From DATBHW01 sp035307385 (GTDB lineage: Bacteria > Chloroflexota > Ktedonobacteria > Ktedonobacterales > DATBGS01), in the NCBI GenBank assembly GCA_035307385.1, contig DATGID010000024.1:280299-344298 (forward strand): 64,000 nt of DNA. Reading direction: 5' to 3'. The notes below the pieces were generated by a model, which made no database searches, was not told the DNA's origin, and saw only the letters and a list, made by a program, of their open reading frames with translations. Made by a program: the position numbers and the translations under genes. Below are positions 36,010 to 46,879 of the stretch, one piece after another (position 1 is the first letter of the stretch; each line of letters opens with the position of its first letter).

Positions 36010-36483
36010 ATGGCTGAAGCCAACTCATCCGAGCTAGAAACGCGCCTGCGCGCCGATGTCCAGAATGCGCAGCGCCAGCGCGATCAGGTGCTGCTAGACA
36101 CGCTGCGCCTGGCACTCAACGCCTTTCATCTGGAAGAAGTGGCTCGTACTGACCGGGATAACCCTAACCACGGCAAAGCCTTGACCGAACAAGACCGCCT
36201 GAACCTGCTGGACAAGCAGGTCAAGCAGCGCAACGAGGCCGCCGCGCTTTTTCGCCAGGGCAATCGCCCGGCACTGGCCGAAAAGGAAGAGCGCGAAGCC
36301 GCCATCCTCCAGGCATACCTTCCGGCCAGGCTGACCGATGACGAACTGCGCCAGATCGTGAGCAATCTGGTTGCGGCGAATGGGCGCGACTTTAAAAAGG
36401 TCATGCCGCTCGCGGCAAAAGAGACGAAAGGCCGTGCCGATGGCTCGCGTGTGCAACAGATTGTGCGCGAACTGACTAGCTAG
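36010..36483 (+). CDS. GatB/YqeY domain protein
   Basis: A 157-residue helical protein of the YqeY family, related to the C-terminal tail domain of GatB. Conserved stretches are the first helix RLRADVQNAQRQRDQVLLDTLRL, QVKQRNEAAALFRQGNRPALAEKEEREAAILQAYLPARL, and DFKKVMPLAAKETKGRADG near the C terminus. Its role is unclear; by analogy it may bind tRNA. AGGAGG at 35995-36000 with 9-base spacing fixes ATG at 36010. It is convergent with the carboxylase gene downstream, 16 bases apart. Confidence 0.9.
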   Translation: MAEANSSELETRLRADVQNAQRQRDQVLLDTLRLALNAFHLEEVARTDRDNPNHGKALTEQDRLNLLDKQVKQRNEAAALFRQGNRPALAEKEEREAAILQAYLPARLTDDELRQIVSNLVAANGRDFKKVMPLAAKETKGRADGSRVQQIVRELTS

Positions 36484-36499
36484 CTCTTAAACTGCACCC

Positions 36500-38107
<1,608 letters not shown>

Positions 38108-38109
38108 CG

Positions 38110-38949
38110 CTAATCGCCTTCCACGCGCAGCGCATCTTCAATCCCGACCACACCTGGCACGTGCCAGATGTCCTGCTTGGCTGAATTGCGCAAACGCGCC
38201 TCCGGCAAGCGCCCGCCCAGATAGGCGACGCCATCTTTCACGTCGAGGCTCAGCCAGGTCACGTAGGGCTGAATTGCCGGGTTATCGTTCAAAATGGCCC
38301 AGATGCGCTCGCGCACCTGCCAGTCATCCAGATATTCCACGCTGCTGGCAACCTGCGCCGGAAACGCGCTCAGAACCAGCCCCTCCGGCTCAACGGCGCG
38401 CACCCACGCCTGAGACGCCACCAACCGGCGGCCAGCCACCGGAACCAGCGCCGCCTGTGGGTCCGTCGGGCGGGTCACATCTGCCTCAGGATGCGCTCGC
38501 ACGCGCACCACCAGGCCATTCGCCAGGCCCGTTCGGGCAGCAATCGTCAGCCCCTCAAGTTGACCAACCCGATAACGTGTCTGCTGATGATGCTCGTCGG
38601 TGCAAAACACCGCCATTCTCGCGCGCAGTTCTACGCCGTTCGCCTTGGCCGGTTCGCGTGGCGCGCCCGCCGAAAAAGGCACGACCTCTTCTTTCTTGCT
38701 GAAAAGGCCCGTTTGATAGCGCACCGTCGCCGTCACCTGCGCGCTCTGCGGCCACAGCCAGAGATGCGTAATCTCTATATTCACTCCGCTCAGCCGATCA
38801 TGATATGGCGCGGGTATGGCCGTAACACGGTCAGCCTTGATGACCTTCCCAGGCTGGAGCAGCACGCGCGCATGCTCGCTCATCTGCAAATCCACGGTTC
38901 CCCCTCCTGCTTGCTGCGATGAAGGAATCTGAGTAGCCAAAGACACCAC
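38110..38949 (-). CDS. BON-domain protein of unknown function
   Basis: A 279-residue protein with an N-terminal region of unknown fold (about 25-200) containing two similar beta-rich halves (ARVLLQPGKVIKADRVTAIP, then ADVTRPTDPQAALVPVAGRR) and a C-terminal BON domain (about 205-275) with VRERIWAILNDNP, VKDGVAYLGGRLPEARLRN and VPGVVGIEDALRV. BON domains bind phospholipids or other hydrophobic surfaces. No signal peptide or membrane helix is present. The start is uncertain: tandem GTG codons at 38949 and 38946, or a TTG at 38940 better spaced from AGAGG. It is followed 2 bases later by the carboxyltransferase gene, an unexpected partner. Confidence 0.7.
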   Translation of the reverse strand: MVSLATQIPSSQQAGGGTVDLQMSEHARVLLQPGKVIKADRVTAIPAPYHDRLSGVNIEITHLWLWPQSAQVTATVRYQTGLFSKKEEVVPFSAGAPREPAKANGVELRARMAVFCTDEHHQQTRYRVGQLEGLTIAARTGLANGLVVRVRAHPEADVTRPTDPQAALVPVAGRRLVASQAWVRAVEPEGLVLSAFPAQVASSVEYLDDWQVRERIWAILNDNPAIQPYVTWLSLDVKDGVAYLGGRLPEARLRNSAKQDIWHVPGVVGIEDALRVEGD

Positions 38950-39182
38950 CTCTTTGACGTGTAGTCAGTATAATTTCAAGATTAAACATGAATGCTGCCA
39001 ACTTCGCTCTGCAATGCAAACGAGCATAGCAAGGTCAGGCAGTTCTATTCTACGTCTTCTCGGCCCCCAAACGCAATGATCGACGCATCCGATTTGGCAG
39101 CAAACACGCTTTCCAGATTGCCGCAAGTAGGATAGAATGAAGCAGAAGAAGATACGCAATACGCAGGCCAGGGGAGGCAGTG

Positions 39183-39665
39183 ATGAAGAAGAACACCTGG
39201 TTCAGACGCAATCGCTGGCTGCTCGGCGGGCTGCTGCTGGCGGGCCTGGCGTTGGCAATTGTGCTGGTCGTCTGGGCAGCGCAAGCACACCAATATCAGC
39301 TTACCCTGGCGCATTACATTGCCACCACCCCCAAAACGATTACCATCCCCAGCCCAGGTGGCGGCGGAACAACCGTCCCCAACCCCACCTACAGCCTGCC
39401 CACAGACACCTCTGGCCCTGGCACGTGGGGATGGTCCGGCTGGGCCATTCGGCTGCTCGCCATTTTCGCGCCCGTCCTGCTGGGGTGCTTCCTGCATTGG
39501 CGCGAACATCGCCCGCCCACTATGCGTATTCATAAAGAACACCTGGACCACGCCACGAACAAGCTCGCTGAAGCCATTGGCGAAAATCAGCAGCTTCCCC
39601 AGGGCGTCTTCGACGCATACAGCAGGCTTCGCGATCTGGAGGAGAAACGCCACCCGCCCGTCTGA
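39183..39665 (+). CDS. Two-helix membrane protein of unknown function
   Basis: A 160-residue protein: basic N terminus, one membrane helix (about 13-34), an outside loop of about 45 residues with a GGGG-containing Pro/Thr-rich part, a second helix (about 86-105) and a hydrophilic cytoplasmic tail with heptad-like charge that may form a short coil. No known family. ATG at 39183 is chosen, with GGGGAGG upstream; the preceding GTG at 39180 is also possible. Its stop is 8 bases from the convergent M50 protease gene. Confidence 0.6.
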   Translation: MKKNTWFRRNRWLLGGLLLAGLALAIVLVVWAAQAHQYQLTLAHYIATTPKTITIPSPGGGGTTVPNPTYSLPTDTSGPGTWGWSGWAIRLLAIFAPVLLGCFLHWREHRPPTMRIHKEHLDHATNKLAEAIGENQQLPQGVFDAYSRLRDLEEKRHPPV

Positions 39666-39673
39666 ACCAGGCG

Positions 39674-40945
39674 TTACGGGCCGAAGCGTTCGTAGTGATC
39701 GCGCGGGTCAGATGACGCAGATGGTGGAGACAATGGCGGAGGGGGCAGCGCAGCAGGTGGCCCTGGAGGTGGCTGGCTGCGAGCGCGCCGCAGCAGCGGA
39801 AACAAGCGTGCCATCCGCAGCATCTCATTCTGCGTGACCATCCCCAGCAGTCGATCATCTTCCATCACCAGCAGGCTGCCCGCCGAATTGGCCGCCATCC
39901 GATCAAACGCTTCTTGCGCAGGCGCTTGTGGTCCGATCACATATTCTGGCCCAAGCGGAGCCATCACATCGCTGACCCGCTGGCTTCCTCTCTGCTTCTT
40001 GAGCGCTTGCTGCACCAGCGCCCGCGTCACCACCCCCAAAAGTTGATCTCCGACGCGCACCGGATAGAGGCTGGCGTTGTAGCGCCCATAATATTCTTGT
40101 ATCAGCAGTTCCAGGCTTAACTGCCCCGGCACCACCAGCGTATCAGGCCGCACAAATTGCTGCACCTGATAGCCCTGAAGCATCTCGCGTATCAACGCCT
40201 GGTTCATGCCCACCCGCGCCGCGCTCAACAGGAACAGGCCGATCAACAGCAGCCAGACGCCTGTCCAATTCCCGGTAATCAGCAGATACGCCCCCAGCAC
40301 CAGAAACAGGTAGCCGACACCCCGGCTCAGCCAGGCAGCAATGCGCGTTGCCAGGCTGTAATTGCGGCTGACGCCCCAGATAAACGCGCGCACCATGCGC
40401 CCGCCATCCAGCGGAAAACCAGGGATGATGTTGAACAGAAACAGCAGCAGATTTTGCAGTGCGAGCCAGAACAACACCGCAGCGGCAGCGGAAACGCTGG
40501 AGTACAAAAAATCCAGGTGAAAATACGCGCGCACCAGCGCCAGCCCGCCGAAAGCCACGCACAGCACTCCACACAGCAGGCCAATCAGCAGGCTCGCCAG
40601 CGGCCCGGCCAAAGCCATCCAAAACTCCACCCATGGATTGCGCGGCTCGCCTTCAAGCTGCGATACGCCGCCCAGCACAAACAGGGCAATCCCTTTCACC
40701 TTCATCCCATTGGTCATGGCTACTACCGAATGCGCCAGCTCGTGCAGCAACACCGACAGGAAAAAGAGCAGGATGGTCAGCACGGCCAGGCCAGCAGCCA
40801 CGAGAGGGTCTGCCTGAGGAAACAGCGGCCTAAAAAAGTCCTGGGTCACGGCGTAGACGAAAATGACGAAGATCACAAACCAGGAAATATCGATACGAAT
40901 GGGGATGCCAAAGAGCCTGGCGATACGAATGGTTGGGCCGAACAC
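39674..40945 (-). CDS. M50 site-2-type intramembrane metalloprotease with CBS pair
   Basis: A 423-residue membrane protease. The zinc motif HELAH (68-72) lies in the second hydrophobic block, and the third ligand Asp in PGFPLDGGRMVRA (about 176-188) in a later helix; together they define site-2 proteases. Six helices are followed by two CBS domains (about 250-375, with DTLVVPGQLSLELLIQ and DVMAPLG) and a Pro-rich tail. This is the Rip1/SpoIVFB-like group with a CBS regulatory region binding adenine nucleotides. Such proteases cleave anti-sigma factors or other membrane proteins; no sigma or anti-sigma pair lies near. GTG at 40945 follows GAGGAGGG. Confidence 0.93.
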   Translation of the reverse strand: MFGPTIRIARLFGIPIRIDISWFVIFVIFVYAVTQDFFRPLFPQADPLVAAGLAVLTILLFFLSVLLHELAHSVVAMTNGMKVKGIALFVLGGVSQLEGEPRNPWVEFWMALAGPLASLLIGLLCGVLCVAFGGLALVRAYFHLDFLYSSVSAAAAVLFWLALQNLLLFLFNIIPGFPLDGGRMVRAFIWGVSRNYSLATRIAAWLSRGVGYLFLVLGAYLLITGNWTGVWLLLIGLFLLSAARVGMNQALIREMLQGYQVQQFVRPDTLVVPGQLSLELLIQEYYGRYNASLYPVRVGDQLLGVVTRALVQQALKKQRGSQRVSDVMAPLGPEYVIGPQAPAQEAFDRMAANSAGSLLVMEDDRLLGMVTQNEMLRMARLFPLLRRARSQPPPGPPAALPPPPLSPPSASSDPRDHYERFGP

Positions 40946-41131
40946 GTGCTGCCCTCCTCATGCTCTGTGCGACACACCGACAGCGCCTTTTCTCACACAG
41001 CGCAGGATATCGGCCAGCGTCGTCTTCTCAGGAGGCTCGGCCCAGGGCATTTGTTCACATTGGCCCACCTCTGCGCTCAGTATCATCGGGCGCGGCGGCG
41101 CTGTCAAGCAGCAGCCGGGCTGCATCCAGGG

Positions 41132-42862
41132 TTACTTCACGCCGATGAGGGTCCGAATCAGTTCAAACACATCCTGGCTGAACGTCTGGCCGCTCTTAAT
41201 ATCTTGCAGCGCTGCCAGCAGCAGCGGCAAGGGCGTCGTCAGCAAAATCGCGGTGGTCCGCCGCTCCACCGAGAAGGGCGTTTCCGGCGTATCGCTCACT
41301 TCCTCCATCGCCGCCCGGTAGTATTCCAACCAACCCAGATGATACTCAAGCTCGTGCAAATCTTCCTTTTCCTCGCCCTTCAAAGGCAGGCGGGCAATCT
41401 CTTCCTCAGCCAGACGCCGCGCCGAACGTAGTTCCTTGAGTTGCTTGGCGCGCCAGTGGTCCACGCCAAAGCGATAGGGCAGGTCGATGCAAAACAGATA
41501 GGGCAAGGCAAAGGAAAACAGATATAAGACGATGGAAAGCGTCAAGTGGAACGTCCCGATCTCAATCACGGTATAGGTTTGCAACTGCAAAAGCTGTTGC
41601 AAACCGATGCTCACCACCAGCGAGCCGGTAATCAAAAAGGGCAGCAAGATCAAGGAGAAGCGCAGGCCGTAGCGACGGGCCGGAACCTCCCAGTCATAAT
41701 GGCCGCCCAAATCGCGCGACAGAAGGAACTGCGTATAGACCACAAAAGGCAGAAAGAACAGAAAGGAAAGCGGCAGAATCAGCGCCAGCAGCAAGCTGAA
41801 CTTGCTGAAAAAGTCGAGCAGCACCTGGCCGATGTTGCCTGGCGTTGTCAGAATGTTTTGCAGCACACCTACCCCTGTGACAGCCGCCAGCCAGATCAGC
41901 GGCGCGGCACCCAGGACCAGCGCGCTCCAGATTTCCAGAAACAGGCGGACCCGGCGGCGTTGATGCGCTGTGGCGATGACACTGACGCCCTCTTCAGTGA
42001 ACGTCACACGCTGGCGCGGGGCCATCGCGTAGCCAACAACCACCAGAATCGTGGCCTCGCTTCCCGCAACCAGGCGCACGATGTAGAAACCGACCAGCAG
42101 CATAATGAGCAGCACACCGATCGTGGTAATTGGCGAAATCCCTTGCAGGAACGGAATGCCCACCAGATACGCCAGAAACACGAGGAGGGTTACGCCAACA
42201 GTTGCCCAGCGCAGCACCGTCAGCGCCCAGATTTCAAAAGACCGCAGCGCCGTCAGCCCATAGAAGCCATGCATGCGAAAGAGGCCCTGACCGGCATTGA
42301 GCGCGTCTCCCTGGCGGTCCAGCGTACGCTCCCAGGCATTGATGGACTGGCGGTAGAGCTTTACGCGGCTCCGCCAGGAATACGCGGGACGTGGCGCAGA
42401 TGCGCCCTTCGCCTGAAGGGCAGTGATCGCTTCGGCACAGCGCTGTTTGCGCTCCAGCAGCCATTGTTGCAGCTTTGCCACTTCAAGCTCATAGCCAGGC
42501 CCGCCGACCACCTCGGTCAAGCGTTCCTCTGCCAATGCCTCCCATGCGCCATCCATAATCGTCATATAGGCCCGCATCGCCTGACGCACCGGCACCTGAT
42601 AATGCTCGGTCAGTCCGGCGCGCTCCATATCGTCGAGCGTTTCCACAAACAGGGGCGTCAGGCGATCAACATCAGCGCGCAGTCTCGCGCTGCCCGCGTC
42701 GGCTTCCAGCTTGATCGATTTTCTCGGTGGCATGGGTCGTTCAGCCATCGTCATCGGCGCAGGTGGGCTGGCAGGGGCAGCAGCGGTGGTGGCATGAGGA
42801 GGACTATGCTCCTGATGGGTTCGTCCTCCTTCTGGGGACACCGTAGGAGAAGTATCAGACAT
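41132..42862 (-). CDS. Large membrane protein of unknown function, partner of the DUF4388/Roadblock protein
   Basis: A 576-residue protein. The first 45 residues are Pro/Ala/Thr-rich and low complexity, then a helical soluble region (about 50-200), then six or so helices (near 215-240, 245-275, 320-345, 360-390, 405-430, 445-475) and a C-terminal charged coil and helix region. No family is recognised; a basic stretch RRYGLRFSLILL and IDLPYRFGVDHWRA sit near the membrane. AGGAGG with a 6-base gap selects the second of two ATGs at 42862. It follows the DUF4388/Roadblock gene by 80 bases on the same strand. Confidence 0.7.
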   Translation of the reverse strand: MSDTSPTVSPEGGRTHQEHSPPHATTAAAPASPPAPMTMAERPMPPRKSIKLEADAGSARLRADVDRLTPLFVETLDDMERAGLTEHYQVPVRQAMRAYMTIMDGAWEALAEERLTEVVGGPGYELEVAKLQQWLLERKQRCAEAITALQAKGASAPRPAYSWRSRVKLYRQSINAWERTLDRQGDALNAGQGLFRMHGFYGLTALRSFEIWALTVLRWATVGVTLLVFLAYLVGIPFLQGISPITTIGVLLIMLLVGFYIVRLVAGSEATILVVVGYAMAPRQRVTFTEEGVSVIATAHQRRRVRLFLEIWSALVLGAAPLIWLAAVTGVGVLQNILTTPGNIGQVLLDFFSKFSLLLALILPLSFLFFLPFVVYTQFLLSRDLGGHYDWEVPARRYGLRFSLILLPFLITGSLVVSIGLQQLLQLQTYTVIEIGTFHLTLSIVLYLFSFALPYLFCIDLPYRFGVDHWRAKQLKELRSARRLAEEEIARLPLKGEEKEDLHELEYHLGWLEYYRAAMEEVSDTPETPFSVERRTTAILLTTPLPLLLAALQDIKSGQTFSQDVFELIRTLIGVK

Positions 42863-42942
42863 CATAAACCTCCTGAACGGGATGAGGCAAGCCAGAAACA
42901 ATCAGCCACTTTCGGCCATTCTAGCGCGCCTCAGCCGTAAAA

Positions 42943-44697
42943 TCAAGAGGCCCTGGTCGGTAAATCTACTGAGAGCAGTTGGAGAAGTGCCGCTTCGTTA
43001 TTGCGCATCCTGACCCGGCAGAGACCAGGATTCCCCGAGCGTTCCAGCACTGCAATATGAAACAACTCTTTTTCTGCGCGGCCCAGGCGGCGCAGCATCA
43101 CCGAATGCGTGCTGCCAGTGATAAACGTATCTTCCAGATCGCCCCACCCACCCATCAGCAGCGCACGCAGGCTCGACTGCATCACCTGGGCCATATGATA
43201 GGCAGGGCTGGCTAAGTCCTGGTCCTGGCCGCGACGCACCTTATATTCCGCCAGCAGCTTGCCATCTGAACGAATCACCGCCGTTGCTACGCAGGCATTC
43301 CCAACCTGCTCGGCAAAGGTTTCTAACGCCTGCTCCAGAGGCCGCTTACCATCAGTTGATGGCGAAGCTACAGGGGAACCCACCGAACTATTTAAAGCAG
43401 GCGCGGCGTTTACAGATGCCTGGGGAACGGCGGGCGCAGCAGGAATGCCCATCTCCAGCGGAGCAGCTTCGGCGCTGCCGTTGTGGTTCATTCCCCCATA
43501 CGCGAGTTGTTCCAAAATGGCTAAACTCGACAGCTTCGGCTCTTCAGAAGGGGCAACTGTGGAAGGAGGGGCAGCCACAAGCGGCTCGGGCAGCGGCGGC
43601 TCGGGAACGGCAAGCGGCACTGGCGACGGAAGCAGCGAAGGCGGCTCAGGAGCCACAGGCGGCGCTGAAGGGGGCGCGGTAACGGCTGGTAAGGGCGGGG
43701 GGGTGGCAACGGCGGGGGTGGCGCGCATAGTAAGCGCCTGCCCCGGCAACGCATCGATACCCAGTTTCAGGCCCGAGACAGCCTCCCGCTGGGCATCAGC
43801 CAGGGGAGCCTCACGTTTCGCGGTATAATTCCACAGCCCACCCTGGACGCTCGGCAGAGGAACCGTCGGCGGGTCTTCCTTCTCTTCCCGGGGCGCTGGC
43901 AGAGAAGGTCGGTTGCCATTCGCCAGCGAGGGCAGCGAAAACTTGCCGTTGGGGGTAGTCAGCGGGACCGTTGGCTCGGGGATTTCCACAGCCATCTCTT
44001 CCTGCAAGAGCGACGAAAACGCGGCCTGGCCCAGCCCTGGCGGCGTCGGTGTCAGTGGCTCTGTCTGTGTCATGTAAATTGATGGTACTGGTTGAGGCGA
44101 AAACGGGCTGGACGCAACGGCAGAACCTGGAGCATTCACCGCCGAAGGGGGAGCAATACGTTCCGCTGCCGGATGAATATCACGGACCCAGGCGGGCGCT
44201 TCATCTTCATCCAGCGCCAAAGCCTCAGAGGCCGCTGAGGCACCATCCAGGTGTGGCACGCCATTGGAACCATTGAAGAATCCGTACGTCTTGATGGGCG
44301 GAGGTGGATTGGCAGGCTGGATAGGTCGACTTCGAGTGTCAGGCAATGGCTCGGGAGGTGGCGGGGGCTGGCGCTGTTCATGGTTATCGCGATATTCCAC
44401 CGCCTGCATCACCAAACGAGCCAGCGGCTGGCTGACATTACGTTCCTCGTGCCCATCCCAGGCAAGCTCCTCGATGCTGCCACTGTGATGGGCAGCCAGC
44501 GCGATAAAAGCCTCTGCGCCACGCAGCGCCCCAAACTCAGCCCACAAGAGTTCTCCTTGAGCGAAGCGCAGCATCCCCAGGCGCTGAGAACCAGAGCGCA
44601 CCACCAGCGAAAGGTTGCGGCGCGCCATCTGAATGACCTGCACCAGATCGAGCAGATCAAAAGAGTCCAGGTCGGCAGATAAACCAGGCTGATGCAC
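42943..44697 (-). CDS. DUF4388 + Roadblock/LC7 domain protein with long Pro-rich linker
   Basis: A 584-residue protein with an N-terminal DUF4388 (PATAN) domain (about 1-105, FDLLDLVQVIQMARRNLSL, a known dimerisation/adaptor domain in gliding and Gram-negative signalling proteins), a very long Pro/Ala/Ser linker (about 110-450) and a C-terminal Roadblock/LC7 domain (about 455-580, with ALETFAEQVGNACVATAVIRSDGKLLAEY). Roadblock proteins are GTPase-activating or adaptor subunits of Ras-like (MglA) systems. No MglA-like gene is in the window. It may regulate the dynamins or another GTPase. GTG at 44697 is used (GAGGAG 11 bases upstream). Confidence 0.82.
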   Translation of the reverse strand: MHQPGLSADLDSFDLLDLVQVIQMARRNLSLVVRSGSQRLGMLRFAQGELLWAEFGALRGAEAFIALAAHHSGSIEELAWDGHEERNVSQPLARLVMQAVEYRDNHEQRQPPPPPEPLPDTRSRPIQPANPPPPIKTYGFFNGSNGVPHLDGASAASEALALDEDEAPAWVRDIHPAAERIAPPSAVNAPGSAVASSPFSPQPVPSIYMTQTEPLTPTPPGLGQAAFSSLLQEEMAVEIPEPTVPLTTPNGKFSLPSLANGNRPSLPAPREEKEDPPTVPLPSVQGGLWNYTAKREAPLADAQREAVSGLKLGIDALPGQALTMRATPAVATPPPLPAVTAPPSAPPVAPEPPSLLPSPVPLAVPEPPLPEPLVAAPPSTVAPSEEPKLSSLAILEQLAYGGMNHNGSAEAAPLEMGIPAAPAVPQASVNAAPALNSSVGSPVASPSTDGKRPLEQALETFAEQVGNACVATAVIRSDGKLLAEYKVRRGQDQDLASPAYHMAQVMQSSLRALLMGGWGDLEDTFITGSTHSVMLRRLGRAEKELFHIAVLERSGNPGLCRVRMRNNEAALLQLLSVDLPTRAS

Positions 44698-44802
44698 TCG
44701 TTAACGCACTCCTCGTGTAGACATCATCCGCTCCAGCAGGCTCGCCCGTTCCCTGGGCCAGAGTGTACCATGTCGCGCTTGCTCGCACAAGTGGTTCTTT
44801 GT

Positions 44803-45573
44803 TCACCACAACAACGGAGCCAGAAACAGCGCGAGAAACGCCCCCAGGGTTAACCCTGTGCCCAGGGGAATCATCGTCTGCCGATCTGCTTTGCGCATCA
44901 TCAACAGCAGCATGCCCACGGCTGCTCCCACCAGGCAGCCATAAAACAATGCCTGGAAAATCTGCGGCCAGCCAATCAATAATCCCACCAACACCGCCAG
45001 CTTGACATCGCCAAACCCCAGCGCATCCGTATGATAGATCAAATACGCCGCCAGATAGAGGCAGCCAAAGAGCGCACCGGCCAGCACAGCACCCACGAGC
45101 ATAAAAAAGAAGATGCGATGGTTGAACAACAACCCCAGCGCCACCAGCGCAACTATGGAGGGATACGTCACAACATCCAAGATGAGATGATGCTCGAGGT
45201 CAATCACAAAAATGAGCAGCAGCACCAGTGCCACCAGCGCGTACAACACAAACAGCGGCACAACTGGCAGCGCGGCAGGCTGATCCGTCGCGACACGCCA
45301 GAGGATAAGCAAGAGTGCGCAAGGCGCAGCCAGATCAACCCACAGATGCCGCCGTGGCAACGGTTCGCCGCATTGCGGGCAGCGTTCCCGCAGCCGCAGG
45401 AACCCGATCACCGGCACATAGCGCCACAGCGGCAAGGTCTCATCGCACTTCGGGCAACTGCCCAGCCGCCACTGCCATTGGTCGCGCGGCAGCACATCCG
45501 CCAGCAGGTTCAGCAGCAGCGCCCCAACCACTCCACCTCCCAGCGCTGCAACCACCCCCAGCAAAACCGGCAT
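44803..45573 (-). CDS. Prepilin peptidase / N-methyltransferase (PilD family)
   Basis: A 256-residue eight-helix aspartic protease. The zinc-binding cytoplasmic loop has CPKC (40-43) and CPQC (65-68); catalytic aspartates are Asp125 in VIDLEHHLI and Asp189 in GFGDVK. It cleaves and methylates the leaders of type IV pilins or related pseudopilins. No pilin gene is present in the window. ATG at 45573 has AGAGGGG nine bases upstream; the frame is open to 45666, but the N terminus there is not conserved. Confidence 0.94.
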   Translation of the reverse strand: MPVLLGVVAALGGGVVGALLLNLLADVLPRDQWQWRLGSCPKCDETLPLWRYVPVIGFLRLRERCPQCGEPLPRRHLWVDLAAPCALLLILWRVATDQPAALPVVPLFVLYALVALVLLLIFVIDLEHHLILDVVTYPSIVALVALGLLFNHRIFFFMLVGAVLAGALFGCLYLAAYLIYHTDALGFGDVKLAVLVGLLIGWPQIFQALFYGCLVGAAVGMLLLMMRKADRQTMIPLGTGLTLGAFLALFLAPLLW

Positions 45574-45719
45574 GATCGATTCCCCTCTTGCTGAAACACC
45601 CTTTGGCACACGCGCCCGATGGCGGCTTCTCCAAAGCTGTGCCATTGTGCCATAGTATACCATCATCGGGCTAGCCCAGGGCGCTCAAGCACGACTTTTG
45701 GGGGATGACGACAGGCAGC

Positions 45720-45761
45720 AAAAGGCACGAAGCCACCACCTTTGATGTCCTCGTGCCTTTT
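45720..45761. terminator. Terminator hairpin after bL25 gene
   Basis: AAAAGGCACGA (45720-45730) and TCGTGCCTTTT (45751-45761) form a perfect 11-bp stem. On the minus strand the stem ends in TTTT, 30 bases after the bL25 stop. Confidence 0.75.
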
Positions 45762-45791
45762 GTATGCGTGCGCGATACGCTGGCGCAGCGC

Positions 45792-46457
45792 TTAATCAGA
45801 CCCCTCTTCGGATTTCCCCTCCTCAGCAGCCGGAGCAGCAGCTTCCTTCTCTTCCGCTGCCGCAGCTTCCGCCGCCTCTTCAGCCAGCACAGCGCGTGGG
45901 GCCACAACCTTCACTACCGGCTCATCAGCAGGACTGAGCAGCGTCACGCCTCGCGGCAGCGGAACATCACTCACACGCAAGCTATCATCGATAGCCGCCA
46001 GACCGTTAATGTCCAGTTCAAGCGCCTCAGGAATATCCCCCGGCAGGCTTTCGATTTCCAGCGTATCCAACAGGTGCAGCAGCACACCACCCTCCACGGC
46101 CACCGCCGGGGCTGTGCCCTTCAGCGTCACCGGGACACGCACCACAATCGGCTCGTTCATCGACACGCGCAGGAAATCCACATGCAAGATTTTGCCAGAG
46201 CGCGGGCTGCGCGCAACGTGGCGAATCAGAGCATTGTAGACTTCGCCTTTGCGACCGCCCAGTTGCAGATCAATGACGCGGGTGGCAGCGTGGCCTGCCA
46301 GAAAACGATCCAGCGTGTAGAGGTCCACCTGCAACGCCTGCGATGGTTGCTTACGACCATACAAATTCGCGGGAATAATCCCCTGACGCCGCAGTTGCTT
46401 CACCTGTTTTCCCAGCGTGGTGCGCGGCGCGACCTCTAACGATACCTTAGCAGCCAA
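45792..46457 (-). CDS. rplY: 50S ribosomal protein bL25, CTC form
   Basis: A 221-residue bL25 of the long general-stress (CTC) type. The 5S rRNA-binding domain (about 1-95, RTTLGKQVKQLRRQGIIPANLYG) is followed by the TL5-type C-terminal beta domain and an acidic, Ala/Glu-rich tail (about 185-221). It is the ribosomal protein contacting 5S rRNA in the central protuberance. Monocistronic with its own terminator; a short gap of 89 bases separates it from the preceding operon. Confidence 0.95.
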   Translation of the reverse strand: MAAKVSLEVAPRTTLGKQVKQLRRQGIIPANLYGRKQPSQALQVDLYTLDRFLAGHAATRVIDLQLGGRKGEVYNALIRHVARSPRSGKILHVDFLRVSMNEPIVVRVPVTLKGTAPAVAVEGGVLLHLLDTLEIESLPGDIPEALELDINGLAAIDDSLRVSDVPLPRGVTLLSPADEPVVKVVAPRAVLAEEAAEAAAAEEKEAAAPAAEEGKSEEGSD

Positions 46458-46546
46458 AATGACTTCTCCTTCCAGACCTCAGTGCCCAACAACGTATATT
46501 CAGGCACATTCTAGCGCAACTTTATATGTTATCGCGCGCCTGCCCT

Positions 46547-46852
46547 TTATTGCAAGCGCCGCCAAAACTCCTCAGCGGAAAGCCCGACGATCTCGATAGT
46601 TTTCTGCCTGCCCGACGCGCCGCGCGCCACACACACTGCGCGCTTGGGCAATTTGAGCCGTTCGGCCAGCAGCGCAATCAACGCCTCATTGGCAGCCCCC
46701 TCCACAGGTGGAGCCGTAAGCCGCACGTGCAAGCCATCCGTTTGGATGGTCAGTTCGTTGCGGTTGCTACGCGGAAAGACCCGCACCGGCACCAGCAGGG
46801 TCTCGCCGTGCTGCTGAAGAAATGCGGGATGGGCAGTGTCTTGCGTGTCCAT
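46547..46852 (-). CDS. yggU: DUF167 (YggU-family) protein
   Basis: A 101-residue alpha/beta protein of the YggU family: VRVFPRSNRNEL, VRLTAPPVEGAANEALIALLAERL and the GASGRQKTIEIVGL end. Function is unknown, but the gene travels with yggT and yggS in many bacteria. ATG at 46852 is preceded by an AAAGGTG site; the frame extends to GTG at 46864. Last gene of the PgeF-YggS-DUF6391-YggT-DUF167 operon. Confidence 0.9.
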   Translation of the reverse strand: MDTQDTAHPAFLQQHGETLLVPVRVFPRSNRNELTIQTDGLHVRLTAPPVEGAANEALIALLAERLKLPKRAVCVARGASGRQKTIEIVGLSAEEFWRRLQ

Positions 46853-46879
46853 GGGCAGAAACACCTTTGCACTACACGA

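Noticed and set aside
41546..42940. 464-codon plus-strand open frame opposite the six-helix membrane protein
   Set aside because: Gln, Arg and His-rich composition with no domain; it lies wholly opposite a gene with clear hydrophobic helices and a good ribosome site. It is an antisense shadow produced by GC-rich codon use. The same holds for long frames at 40157-41431, 36986-38113, 32887-33927, 54066-55310, 21484-22389 and 14555-15586.
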